Shown here in pieces: positions 7,808-14,662 of a DNA stretch of 39,657 nucleotides. The notes under the pieces were generated by a model. The model saw nothing but the letters and a program-made list of their open reading frames with translations. It was not told the DNA's origin and searched no databases. The stretch covers positions 1-39,657 of the forward strand of contig JAODNB010000031.1 of NCBI GenBank assembly GCA_025464795.1, read 5' to 3'. How positions within the stretch are numbered: the first letter of the stretch is position 1; each line of letters begins with the position of its first letter. The position numbers and the translations under genes are program-made. The stretch comes from Frankiales bacterium. GTDB taxonomy: Bacteria; Actinomycetota; Actinomycetes; Mycobacteriales; SCTD01.

Positions 7808-8035
7808 CTACTTCCTGCGATTCTTGAGCTTCCGCAGGACGAGCAGCGTCCCGGTACCCGCAAGGATCTTCTGGCCGTGCGGCCGGGCCTTCGCCACCAC
7901 GGGCTGAGCCTTCATGAAGCCGTTCAGCATCGCCGTCTGAGCCTTCGGAGGGGAGGCCAGGTAGACCTTGAGGCCCACCGCACTGGCCTTGGCCTTGAGT
8001 CCGGTCGGGGCGGGTGCGGCGCTCGGTGCGGTCAT
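7808..8035 (-). CDS. Small basic protein, 75 aa, unknown function
   Basis: A 75-residue Ala/Lys/Pro-rich protein (MTAPSAAPAPTGLKAKASAV at the start, KLKNRRK at the end) with no cysteine, no clear signal peptide and one hydrophobic stretch near the C-terminus ('ILAGTGTLLVLRKL'), possibly a short membrane or amphipathic helix. I do not recognise a family. The gene is supported by its own leaderless -10 box (TAGGGT, 6 nt before the ATG) placed right after the SDR stop, and by good codon use. It ends one base from the convergent DUF1906 gene. Confidence 0.6.
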   Translation of the reverse strand: MTAPSAAPAPTGLKAKASAVGLKVYLASPPKAQTAMLNGFMKAQPVVAKARPHGQKILAGTGTLLVLRKLKNRRK

Positions 8036-8041
8036 GGGCGG

Positions 8042-8047
8042 ACCCTA
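8042..8047 (-). promoter_or_regulatory. -10 box of a leaderless promoter (75-aa gene)
   Basis: On the minus strand TAGGGT ends exactly 6 nt before the ATG at 8035. It lies within 15 bp of the upstream SDR stop, so the small gene can be transcribed separately from the SDR. Confidence 0.5.
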
Positions 8048-8055
8048 GCGCCCTG

Positions 8056-8889
8056 TCACTTGAGGACGGCGCCGAGGTCGACAGGCAGCGCAACCCCGGT
8101 GACGTAACGGGCCTGGTCGGACGCCAGCCACACCACCGCTTCGGTGACGTCGCTCGGCATCGCCCAGGGAGCGGGCAGCAGGTTCATCCCCTGCATGAGG
8201 GGCGCGACGTCGTCGGCCGTCGGGCTCTCGAGGTCGGGGCGGAACAGGCCGAACAGCGCCGCGTTCTCGATCATCGGGGTGAGGACGTTGCCGGGGTGCA
8301 CCGAGTTCACGCGGATGCTCAGCCGCGAGAGCTCATGGGCCGCCGACCTCATCAGCCCGACGAGGCCGTGCTTGGACGAGGTGTAGCCGGGGATCCCACC
8401 GTGGGTCCGCAGACCCATGATGGAGCTGACGAGGATGACCGATCCCGGTCCCCCGCGGGCGATCATGCCGCGGCACCCTGCCTGCAGCGTCACGAAGACC
8501 CCGCTGAGGTTGATGTCGATGACCTCGCGCCACACCTCGTAGGACGTCGCGAGGATCCCCATGTCGTCGCCGCTGATACCCGCGTTCGCGATGACGACGT
8601 CGACGACGCCGAGCTCGGCGCTCGCCTCGTCGACGGCGGCGAACATCCCCGGATGGTCGCGCACGTCGACGATCCGGCTGAAGCAGCGTCGGCCCTCGGC
8701 CTCGACCAGGCGCTTCGTCTCGGCGAGGTCCTCCGGCGTCGCGCCCGGGTAACCCGTGGCGGGGATGTCGGTGCAGGCGTCGGTCGCGATGACGTCGGCG
8801 CCCTCCTGCGCGAAGCGCACCGCGTGACTGCGGCCCTGGCCCCGTGCAGCCCCGGTGATGAGCACGACCTTGCCGTCGAACAGCCCCAC
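8056..8889 (-). CDS. Mycofactocin-coupled-type SDR oxidoreductase
   Basis: A 277-residue SDR with features of the mycofactocin-coupled subfamily: the glycine loop TGAARGQGRSHAVRFAQEGAD, and a long insertion after beta-2 (about 38-65, 'ATDACTDIPATGYPGATPEDLAETKRLV') that in relatives buries the nicotinamide so the cofactor does not dissociate. Downstream are 'VIANAGISG', a serine in 'ILVSSIMGL', 'GYTSSKHG' (Tyr/Lys) and 'IRVNSVHPGNVLTPM'. Family knowledge: such enzymes keep their NAD and pass electrons to the peptide-derived carrier mycofactocin. The GTG at 8889 follows GGGAGGGGG. A TAGGGT -10 overlaps the stop of the SnoaL-like gene 30 nt upstream, so this gene probably has its own promoter. 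Substrate: an alcohol, not identified. Confidence 0.8.
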   Translation of the reverse strand: MGLFDGKVVLITGAARGQGRSHAVRFAQEGADVIATDACTDIPATGYPGATPEDLAETKRLVEAEGRRCFSRIVDVRDHPGMFAAVDEASAELGVVDVVIANAGISGDDMGILATSYEVWREVIDINLSGVFVTLQAGCRGMIARGGPGSVILVSSIMGLRTHGGIPGYTSSKHGLVGLMRSAAHELSRLSIRVNSVHPGNVLTPMIENAALFGLFRPDLESPTADDVAPLMQGMNLLPAPWAMPSDVTEAVVWLASDQARYVTGVALPVDLGAVLK

Positions 8890-8916
8890 GACCGCCCCCT
8901 CCCGTCCGGTCCGTCG

Positions 8917-8922
8917 ACCCTA
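8917..8922 (-). promoter_or_regulatory. -10 box overlapping the upstream stop codon
   Basis: TAGGGT on the minus strand contains the TAG stop of the SnoaL-like gene as its first three bases. It lies 27 nt upstream of the mycofactocin-type SDR start, leaving a short leader with a GGGAGGGGG ribosome site. Confidence 0.4.
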
Positions 8923-9465
8923 GCCCCGCTGCGCGGCGAACAACGTCAGCCGTCCGAACACGGCATCAGCTTCTCCGGCAGCTCCTCGCTCGACGCCCTT
9001 GCCGATGAAGCCCCCGGCCACCTGAGCGGGCCGGTCCTCGAAGGTGTCCAGGACGAGCGACCGGCGCGCGATCCGCCACACGCCGTCGCGCCGCTCGTAC
9101 TCGTCGAGGTAGCGCCCGCCGAGAATGATCTCCCGCCCCTCGCGTGTGCGGTGGTACGCGGTGTTCACGAGCTCGCCCTGCGCCCGGTCCCCGTCGATGA
9201 GGAACAGCATGTTGTGCATCGTGTGCCGGGTGGCCTCGAGTGCTGCGAGCATCTGCGGCAGCCAGGCGACGTACTCGTCCGGCGAGCCGCAGAACATCGC
9301 GCCGTGATCGTCGATCGCGTCGTCGTGGTAGAGGCTGCGAAGGAGGACGAGGTCGCCGCGGTCAACGGCATGGCAGTACGCCCACGCGAGGCGCTGGAGC
9401 TCCAGGTTGGCGGCCGCCTCTGCGTCGCTGAAGGCGTGCGGTCGCAGCGTCGTGGCATCGGTCAT
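8920..9465 (-). CDS. SnoaL-like (NTF2-fold) protein
   Basis: A 181-residue protein with the SnoaL/NTF2 cone fold: 'LELQRLAWAYCHAVDRGDLVLLRSLYHDDAIDDHGAMFCGSPDEY' at the N-terminus, 'TRHTMHNMLFLIDGDRAQGE' in the middle and 'GGRYLDEYERRDGVWRIARRSLVLD' at the end. The Tyr/Asp/His pattern ('DRGD', 'YHDDA', 'HTMHN') is usual in the SnoaL_4 group, which includes hydratases, isomerases and dehydratases often found among steroid and aromatic catabolic genes. The reaction cannot be told. It lies 30 bp upstream of the mycofactocin-type SDR on the same strand and is divergent from the PIG-L gene with only 32 bp between starts. Confidence 0.75.
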   Translation of the reverse strand: MTDATTLRPHAFSDAEAAANLELQRLAWAYCHAVDRGDLVLLRSLYHDDAIDDHGAMFCGSPDEYVAWLPQMLAALEATRHTMHNMLFLIDGDRAQGELVNTAYHRTREGREIILGGRYLDEYERRDGVWRIARRSLVLDTFEDRPAQVAGGFIGKGVERGAAGEADAVFGRLTLFAAQRG

Positions 9466-9485
9466 CGGGGGATCATCGCATCGCG

Positions 9486-9491
9486 TACGGT
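9486..9491 (+). promoter_or_regulatory. -10 box of a leaderless promoter (PIG-L gene)
   Basis: TACGGT ends 6 nt before the ATG at 9498 with no Shine-Dalgarno sequence, as expected for a leaderless transcript driving the PIG-L/PNPOx/GntR operon. Confidence 0.5.
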
Positions 9492-9497
9492 CGACGC

Positions 9498-10310
9498 ATG
9501 CTCACTCTCATGGCCGTGCACGCGCACCCGGACGACGAGGCGTCGACCACCGGAGGCATCCTCGCGAAGTACTCCGCCGAGGGAATCCGCACCGTCCTCG
9601 TGACCTGCACCAACGGCGAGCTCGGGGACTCGCCCTCGCACAAGCCGGGCGACGACGGGCACGACACCGCCGACGTGGTCGCGATGCGCACGAAGGAGCT
9701 CGAGGACAGCTGTGCGGTCTTGGGGATCGATCACCTGGAGATGCTCGGCTTCCACGACTCCGGGATGATGGGCTGGGAGCAGAACGACACCCCGGGGTCG
9801 TTCTGGTCGACCCCGGTCGAGGAGGCCGCGAAGCCGCTCATCGCGCTCATGGAGAAGTACCAGCCGGACGTCGTGGTGACCTACGACGACTTCGGGTTCT
9901 ACGGTCACCCGGACCACATCCAGGCTCACCGGATCACCCTTGCCGCGCTCGAGGCCACCGGCTCCAGCGCCAAGCTGTACTTCCCCACGTTCCGCCTCAG
10001 TGCGATGGAGGCGTTCCGCAAGCGGGTCGCCGAGCTCGGGGTCGAGCTGCCCGCCGACGACGAGGACCCGGACGCACCTCGGATCGGCGTGCCGGACGAG
10101 ATGATCGGCGCGACCGTCGACGTCATGGACTTCACCCAGCAGAAGTTCGACTCCCTGAAGGCCCACGTCAGCCAGGCGGAGAACATCTTCTTCCTGAAGA
10201 TGCCGATGGAGCTGTTCCGCGAGGCCTTCGGCAAGGAGGAGTTCGTCCGGGTGCGACCTGACTCGCCCGGGGCTCCTGTCGACACCGATCTGTTCGCCGG
10301 GCTGCGCTGA
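9498..10310 (+). CDS. PIG-L/LmbE family zinc deacetylase (Mca/MshB-like)
   Basis: A 270-residue protein with the zinc-binding AHPDDE motif (about 9-14) and the distal 'YGHPDHIQAHR' motif (about 135-145); together they supply the His/Asp/His metal ligands and catalytic Asp of the family. 'VTCTNGELGD' and 'MLGFHDSGM' also fit the mycothiol-type branch. Family knowledge: MshB deacetylates GlcNAc-inositol in mycothiol synthesis, and Mca cleaves mycothiol conjugates to release mercapturic acids. The sequence alone does not say which, or whether the substrate is another N-acyl sugar. The start is fixed by the leaderless -10 six bases upstream. The next gene begins 4 bp after the stop. Confidence 0.8.
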   Translation: MLTLMAVHAHPDDEASTTGGILAKYSAEGIRTVLVTCTNGELGDSPSHKPGDDGHDTADVVAMRTKELEDSCAVLGIDHLEMLGFHDSGMMGWEQNDTPGSFWSTPVEEAAKPLIALMEKYQPDVVVTYDDFGFYGHPDHIQAHRITLAALEATGSSAKLYFPTFRLSAMEAFRKRVAELGVELPADDEDPDAPRIGVPDEMIGATVDVMDFTQQKFDSLKAHVSQAENIFFLKMPMELFREAFGKEEFVRVRPDSPGAPVDTDLFAGLR

Positions 10311-10314
10311 AGCC

Positions 10315-10779
10315 ATGCCTCGTACCGCGACCGCCGACACCGTCAGCCGTTCTGAGCTCCTCGAGTTCCTGCGACCCCGTCACCACGTCCTGCTGATGAC
10401 GACCAGAGCGGATGGGTCCGCGCAGCTGTCCCCGGTGTCGGCAGGCATCGATGGCGAAGGTCGGGTCGTCATCGCGACCTACCCGCAGCGCGCGAAGACC
10501 AAGAACGCGCGCCGCCACCCCGCCGTGTCGCTGTGCTTCCTGTCCGACGACTGGGACGACGCCTGGGTGCAGGTGAACGGGACGGCGGAGGTCCTCGACG
10601 TCCCCGAGGCCCTGGAGCCGTTCGTCGAGTACTTCCGCAGCATCGCGGGCGAGCACTCGGACTGGGACGAGTACCGGGCAGCGATGGTGCGTCAGAACAA
10701 GTCGCTGCTGCGGATCACGATCACGTCATGGGGCCCGATCGCGACCGGAGGCTTCCCGCCGGAGCTGACCACGCAGTGA
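10315..10779 (+). CDS. PNPOx-fold, probably F420-dependent oxidoreductase
   Basis: A 154-residue split-barrel protein: 'LLEFLRPRHHVLLMTTRADGSAQLSPVSAGIDGEGRVVIATYPQRAKTKNARRHPAVSLCFL' followed by 'DDAWVQVNGTAEVLD', ending 'LLRITITSWGPIATGGFPPEL'. This order matches the PPOX-class F420-dependent enzymes (FDOR-B group) of actinobacteria, which use reduced F420 to reduce diverse substrates. The ATG is only 4 bp after the PIG-L stop, so the two are one transcript. Its stop overlaps the GTG of the GntR gene (GTGA), giving translational coupling. Confidence 0.8.
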   Translation: MPRTATADTVSRSELLEFLRPRHHVLLMTTRADGSAQLSPVSAGIDGEGRVVIATYPQRAKTKNARRHPAVSLCFLSDDWDDAWVQVNGTAEVLDVPEALEPFVEYFRSIAGEHSDWDEYRAAMVRQNKSLLRITITSWGPIATGGFPPELTTQ

Positions 10780-11123
10780 TCGAGCTCAGCGGTCCGACTG
10801 CCCCCTACGAGCAGGTTCGGTCCCGGCTGGCCGAGCAGATCGCCGACGGACGGCTTGCTGTCGGCACCAAGCTGCCGTCAGTGCGCAAGCTGGCCGAGGA
10901 CCTGGGCCTCGCTCCCAACACGGTGGCTCGCGCCTACCGGGAGCTGGAGGAGGCCGGACTCGTGCAGACGCGCGGCCGCAACGGGACCGTCGTGTCTGCC
11001 AACGGCGACCGGATCCAGGAGCAGCTACGAGAGGCGGCGCAGACCTACTCCCAGCTGGCGCGCGGGCTCGGCGTCAGCACCGACGAGGCCGTCGCCGCAG
11101 TGCGGGTCGCTCTAGCCGACTGA
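10776..11123 (+). CDS. GntR-family (YtrA-type) transcriptional regulator
   Basis: A 115-residue protein with the GntR winged helix at about 12-72: 'PYEQVRSRLAEQIADGRLAVGTKLPSVRKLAEDLGLAPNTVARAYRELEEAGLVQTRGRNGT'. Only about 40 residues follow, the short all-helical dimerisation tail of the YtrA subfamily, so no ligand-binding domain is present. The GTG start overlaps the previous stop by four bases, with GGAG about 15 bases upstream. It may regulate its own PIG-L/PNPOx operon. Its last 12 bp overlap the convergent lipoprotein gene. Confidence 0.85.
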   Translation: MIELSGPTAPYEQVRSRLAEQIADGRLAVGTKLPSVRKLAEDLGLAPNTVARAYRELEEAGLVQTRGRNGTVVSANGDRIQEQLREAAQTYSQLARGLGVSTDEAVAAVRVALAD

Positions 11124-11660
11124 CGAGATCGAACCGTTGGTGGCAAACGTCGAGCCGAAGGCCAGGGTCGCGGTGGCGCTGACGTGGAAGCCCGGGACCG
11201 CAACGCTCGGCGGCGTCGTGTAGCCGGCTCCGCGGTCGGTCACGCGGAGGGACACGACCTTGCCGTCCTTGACGACGGCCACCGCCTTCGCGGTTCTCGT
11301 CGGCCACATCTGGCCCGCGGCTCCGGCGTACCGGTAGTAGTTCGACACCTCGTCGAGCCGCTCGTTGGTGACTCCGTAGGGGCTGAGGACCGCCAGCAGG
11401 GCCTTCTTGTTCCGCCCGGCCTGAGCGACGTCAGGAGCCGTTCCGGCTGCCGCCGGCGTCACCGCGCTGAAGGCGGTGCGGAAGACCGATGCGGGGACTC
11501 CGAGTGCTCCGGCGACGAGGGCAACGGGTCGGCCGCTGTCGCGCGGATCCGTGCCGTGACCTCCGCTGAACGTCACTGGCACCGTGCTCGAGGTCGTCGC
11601 TCGGCCGTTGCAGCCGGTGATCAGCACCAGGGCCAGGACGACCCCCGCAGCGGTTCTCAT
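11112..11660 (-). CDS. Predicted lipoprotein, unknown function
   Basis: A 182-residue protein with a type II signal peptide: MRTAAGVVLALVLITGC, lipobox L-I-T-G-C with the lipidated Cys at 17. The mature part is Ala/Thr/Val-rich and includes a helical segment 'LLAVLSPYGVTNERLDEVSNYYRYAG' and a C-terminal beta-rich 'LRVTDRGAGYTTPPSVAVPGF', a motif I have seen in surface or secreted proteins. Function not recognised. The ATG has a leaderless-type TAGCTT 6 nt upstream. Its 3' end overlaps the GntR gene by 12 bp. Confidence 0.7.
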   Translation of the reverse strand: MRTAAGVVLALVLITGCNGRATTSSTVPVTFSGGHGTDPRDSGRPVALVAGALGVPASVFRTAFSAVTPAAAGTAPDVAQAGRNKKALLAVLSPYGVTNERLDEVSNYYRYAGAAGQMWPTRTAKAVAVVKDGKVVSLRVTDRGAGYTTPPSVAVPGFHVSATATLAFGSTFATNGSISSVG

Positions 11661-11666
11661 GGACGG

Positions 11667-11672
11667 AAGCTA
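11667..11672 (-). promoter_or_regulatory. -10 box of a leaderless promoter (lipoprotein gene)
   Basis: On the minus strand TAGCTT ends 6 nt before the ATG at 11660, and no ribosome site is present. Confidence 0.4.
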
Positions 11673-11722
11673 GGACCGGAGTCTGGACGTCCGCTGTGAG
11701 CCGGCTGTGATCCGGCTACGGG

Positions 11723-12769
11723 TCAGGTGCCGACGAAGAAGCGCGGCATAAGGCTCGGCGTGGCCTGCGCTGTTGTGCCAGCACCCAGGGCTCGCCAGAC
11801 CGGGGTGTCGACGATGCCGTTCTGCTTGAGCTGGCGTGCCGCTTGGAAGGCGACGACCTTGGCCTTCGTCCGCTGCCCGTACTCCCCGTCCGTGGTCGCT
11901 CCGAGGCGCCGCTGGAGCGCCGTGACCGCAGCACCGGTCGAACCGATGTTGAGCCGTGTGGTCAGGTACCTCGTGAGGGGGCTCGGCCCCGCTGTGCCGG
12001 TCATCCCGGAGCACAGGATGTCGATGTCGCGACTGCCCACGGTCGACTGACCGATCCGGACCGGTCCGCCGCTGAAGCTCCTCGTACCGCACTTCGCCGC
12101 AGCCGCCGCCATGGTGTTCAGACCGCTCGGCACCCACGTGGGGAGCGTCGGCAGAGAGCGCCCTCCGGTGATCTGCTTCCAACCGTAGGCGTAGGAGTAG
12201 ATGCCGGTGCGAACGCGGCCCGCGGCGTAGCCCGCGAGGACTCCGTCCAGGAAGGCGTTGTTGTTCGCGACGCTCGACCAGCTCCATCCCCTGACGGGTT
12301 CGACGTCGACCCACACCAGCGGGGCCGACAGTCCGGCCGCGCGCATGTTCGTGAGGTTGTAGGACGCCTGGGCGGCACCCACCCGAGCGAGCCTCTGCGC
12401 CAACGTGCCCGTGCCGCCGTACCGACTGAGCTGGGCTGCGGTCGGGAAGGTCACGATGCTGTAGGCGCCGGTCCACAGGTGCCGGGCCTTGGCCCAGGCG
12501 ACTTGCTGCGCGAGGCACGGGTTGGGGTAGAAGCCTGGTCCGTTGGTGAGACCGATGACCACGAAGCTCGTGTCGGCAGTGGGCATGGGGTTGCCCTGGG
12601 TCCGCCGCTCGGGGATGCCTTGGCCCACCGCGCAGTTCGGCCAGCTGATGTCAGCCCCGTGGGGGTGGCTGCCGGCGGCAGGTGCCGTGGAGGCCTGCAC
12701 CGATCCGCCGATCAGCAAGGTGCTGAGCGCCAGCAGCAGCAGGACAGGGCGAAAGCGGGCACCGGACAG
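11723..12769 (-). CDS. Secreted glycoside hydrolase-like protein with peptidoglycan-binding domain
   Basis: An exported protein. The catalytic-like part starts 'HPHGADISWPNCAVGQG' and contains 'FVVIGLTNGPGFYPNPCLAQQVAWAK', 'LVWVDVEP' (an acidic pair typical of GH25-like barrels) and 'RTGIYSYAYGWKQITGG'. Its last about 75 residues are a PG_binding_1 module ('LNIGSTGAAVTALQRRLGATTDGEYGQRTKAKVVAFQAARQL'). Likely role: cell-wall binding or hydrolysis. The start is unusual: the frame encodes a convincing signal peptide (SGARFRPVLLLLALSTLLIGGSVQA) but has no ATG or GTG before it. A CTG at 12769 sits 6 nt after GAGGAG. The next choice is a TTG at 12718, inside the hydrophobic core. I use the CTG, giving about 348 residues. 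Confidence 0.7.
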   Translation of the reverse strand: MSGARFRPVLLLLALSTLLIGGSVQASTAPAAGSHPHGADISWPNCAVGQGIPERRTQGNPMPTADTSFVVIGLTNGPGFYPNPCLAQQVAWAKARHLWTGAYSIVTFPTAAQLSRYGGTGTLAQRLARVGAAQASYNLTNMRAAGLSAPLVWVDVEPVRGWSWSSVANNNAFLDGVLAGYAAGRVRTGIYSYAYGWKQITGGRSLPTLPTWVPSGLNTMAAAAAKCGTRSFSGGPVRIGQSTVGSRDIDILCSGMTGTAGPSPLTRYLTTRLNIGSTGAAVTALQRRLGATTDGEYGQRTKAKVVAFQAARQLKQNGIVDTPVWRALGAGTTAQATPSLMPRFFVGT

Positions 12770-12853
12770 CGGAAGCTCCTCGAGCTGGGGGGATGCCCCT
12801 ACTGTCGGCGTCCGAGGACTCCGCGTTCAGGCGAAATAGCGGACTGTCACCTG

Positions 12854-12867
12854 GGGGCCACAGCCCC
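12854..12867 (-). terminator. Weak hairpin at the end of the P450 gene
   Basis: On the minus strand GGGGC-TGTG-GCCCC forms a 5-bp stem starting at the last base of the P450 stop codon. There is no T-tract, so it is at best a weak or Rho-assisted terminator. Confidence 0.25.
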
Positions 12868-14045
12868 TAGCGGCCGACCGGGGCCGTGGGCGTGAACCGC
12901 ACCGGGAGCGACTCGTAGCCGCTGACGAAGTTCGCCGGCCGGAAGCTCGGCTCGTCGGGCTCGACCAGCTCGAGGTCCGGCAGCCGCTCGAGCAGCCTGT
13001 CGACCATCGTGCGGACCTCCACGCGAGCGAGCGCGTTGCCCAGGCAGAAGTGGGTTCCGAGTCCGAAGGCGAGGTGCTCGTTGGGGGTCCGCCCGATGTC
13101 GAAGCGGAAGGGGTCCTCGAACACGTCGGCGTCCCGGTTGGCCGACGGGTAGAGAAGGAGCACCTTGTCGCCCGTCTTCAGGTCCTTGCCCTGGAAGGTG
13201 AGGTCCTGCGTGACGGTGCGGTTCATGTTCTTGATCGGACTGACCCACCGCAGCATCTCCTCGACGGCGGACGGCAGCAGGGCCCGGTCCTGCCGAAGCC
13301 GGTCCCACTGGTCCCGGTCCTTCAGCAGCTGGTAGACCCCGCCGCTCATCACGTGACGACTGGTCTCGTCGCCCCCGATGAGGATCAGCAAGGACTCGTG
13401 CAGCAACGCCTCGTCATCGAGCTTGTGCCCCTCGACCTCGGCGTTCACCAGGATGCTGATGAGGTCGTCGGTCGGTGTCTCCCGGCGCTGAGCCACGGCC
13501 TCCGTCAGGTAGGCCGTGTAGCCCTCGAAGGCGGCGATCATCTGCATCGCCTTCTCCTCGTCCTGCACGCCCACCAGGGCCGACATCAGGGCGTCGGACC
13601 AGTCCAGCAGCGTGCCGAAGTCCTTGCTGTCGAAGCCCAAGGCCTGGCCGATGACCTCGATGGGGAGCCAGGCAGCCACGTCACGGACCAGGTCGCACTC
13701 GCCCTTCTCGCACACCCGGTCGAGGATGCCGTCGGTCAGCTCGCGGACCCTCGCCTCCTGCTGCACGACCCGGCGAGGGGTGAAGCCCGTGGAGACCAGC
13801 TTGCGCCGGAGGAGGTGCTCGGGGTCGTCCTTGTCGATCATGCTCGCCACCGGACCCGCGTCGGGCCGGATGCCCTGCGCGTTGGAGAACAGCTCGGGTT
13901 GCGTCGCGACCTCACGCAGGTGAGCGTGCTTCGTGATGCCCCAGACGGCGCCGTCCCAGTGGACGGGGTCGTTCTCCCGGAGCCAGGTCAGCTCCTCGTG
14001 GGGATCGCGTCCCCAGAACGCGCCGTCGACGAAGTCGATGTTCAC
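12867..14045 (-). CDS. Cytochrome P450, CYP142-like steroid side-chain hydroxylase
   Basis: A 392-residue soluble P450. The haem-binding loop 'FGLGTHFCLGNALARVE' has the ligand Cys at about 334, the I-helix has GGDET (about 224-228) and the K-helix ExxR is in 'EEMLRW'. Long stretches resemble my memory of CYP142A1 (Rv3518c): 'QPELFSNAQGIRPD', 'LLRRKLVSTGFTPRRV', 'RVCEKGECDLVRD', 'LRPANFVSG'-like 'FRPANFVSGYESLPV'. Family knowledge: CYP142 oxidises the terminal C26/C27 methyl of cholesterol or cholestenone to the acid, the first side-chain step. The GTG start overlaps the TetR stop (GTGA), so expression is coupled to the regulator. The divergent FadD19-like ligase would take the acid onward. 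Redox partners are not in the window. Confidence 0.85.
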   Translation of the reverse strand: MNIDFVDGAFWGRDPHEELTWLRENDPVHWDGAVWGITKHAHLREVATQPELFSNAQGIRPDAGPVASMIDKDDPEHLLRRKLVSTGFTPRRVVQQEARVRELTDGILDRVCEKGECDLVRDVAAWLPIEVIGQALGFDSKDFGTLLDWSDALMSALVGVQDEEKAMQMIAAFEGYTAYLTEAVAQRRETPTDDLISILVNAEVEGHKLDDEALLHESLLILIGGDETSRHVMSGGVYQLLKDRDQWDRLRQDRALLPSAVEEMLRWVSPIKNMNRTVTQDLTFQGKDLKTGDKVLLLYPSANRDADVFEDPFRFDIGRTPNEHLAFGLGTHFCLGNALARVEVRTMVDRLLERLPDLELVEPDEPSFRPANFVSGYESLPVRFTPTAPVGR

Positions 14046-14635
14046 GTAGGTGCCTCTCGATCCGGTCGGATGCCGTTCAGGATGAGGGAGGTGAGCCCGT
14101 CGACCCAGGCGTCACCCAGGTCGGCCATGGGGCGCAGGGCCAGGGCCATCAGCGCCGTGCCCGCCATGACCTCGATCAGCTGGTCGGCATCGGTGCCGCA
14201 CCGCACGTCGTCCAGGGCGAGCCGGTCCCGCAGCCGCTGCCAGACGGCACCACGGAAGCGCTCGAGCAGGAGGTGGTGCAGGGTCGGGTCCGCGAACACC
14301 TCGGCCATCAGCGCCGGCATCGCAGCGCGGACCTGCGGCAACCCGAACATCGCGAGGCAGCCGGCCACCATCTTGCGAACGTCGGTCGCCAGCTCAGAGG
14401 TGAAGGGCACCACGTCGGGCGTCACGTCAGGGAAGACGGCTTCGTTGACGAGGACGGCCTTCGAGCTCCAGCGGCGGTAGATGGCGGGAGTGGTCGTGCC
14501 CGCCCGGTCGGCGACGGCGGACAGCGACAGGGCGGAGTACCCGACCTGGCCGAGCAGCTCGACGGTCGCGGCCAGGACGGCGGCGTCCACGCGTGCATCG
14601 CGCGGACGTCCGCGTCGTTCGGGAGTCGACAGCAT
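14042..14635 (-). CDS. TetR-family transcriptional regulator of the P450/acyl-CoA ligase pair
   Basis: About 197 residues from the ATG at 14635 (an in-frame ATG at 14650 is possible). The N-terminal HTH (about 10-55) reads 'RVDAAVLAATVELLGQVGYSALSLSAVADRAGTTTPAIYRRWSSKAVLV', a standard TetR helix-turn-helix. The C-terminal ligand domain has the TetR_C pattern 'FTSELATDVRKMVAGCLAMFG...MPALMAEVFADPTLHHLLLERF'. It is the first gene of a two-gene unit with the P450 (stop/start overlap) and is divergent from the ligase, with the two -10 boxes overlapping. A local repressor of both is the natural reading; an acyl-CoA or steroid-CoA ligand is an inference. Confidence 0.85.
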   Translation of the reverse strand: MLSTPERRGRPRDARVDAAVLAATVELLGQVGYSALSLSAVADRAGTTTPAIYRRWSSKAVLVNEAVFPDVTPDVVPFTSELATDVRKMVAGCLAMFGLPQVRAAMPALMAEVFADPTLHHLLLERFRGAVWQRLRDRLALDDVRCGTDADQLIEVMAGTALMALALRPMADLGDAWVDGLTSLILNGIRPDREAPT

Positions 14636-14645
14636 TTCGTTGCGG

Positions 14646-14655
14646 ACCATATCGT
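14646..14655. promoter_or_regulatory. Overlapping divergent -10 boxes (TetR/P450 and FadD)
   Basis: On the plus strand TATCGT (14650-14655) ends 7 nt before the ligase ATG, a leaderless arrangement. On the minus strand TATGGT (14651-14646) lies 10 nt before the TetR ATG. The two boxes share two base pairs, so polymerase can occupy only one promoter at a time. I do not see a clear palindromic operator here. Confidence 0.45.
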
Positions 14656-14662
14656 AAGTCTC

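Noticed and set aside
6091..7863. Open frame of about 590 codons opposite the DUF1906 gene
   Set aside because: No motifs, and it runs across the DUF899 start and through the secreted protein, which has a signal peptide and known domain.
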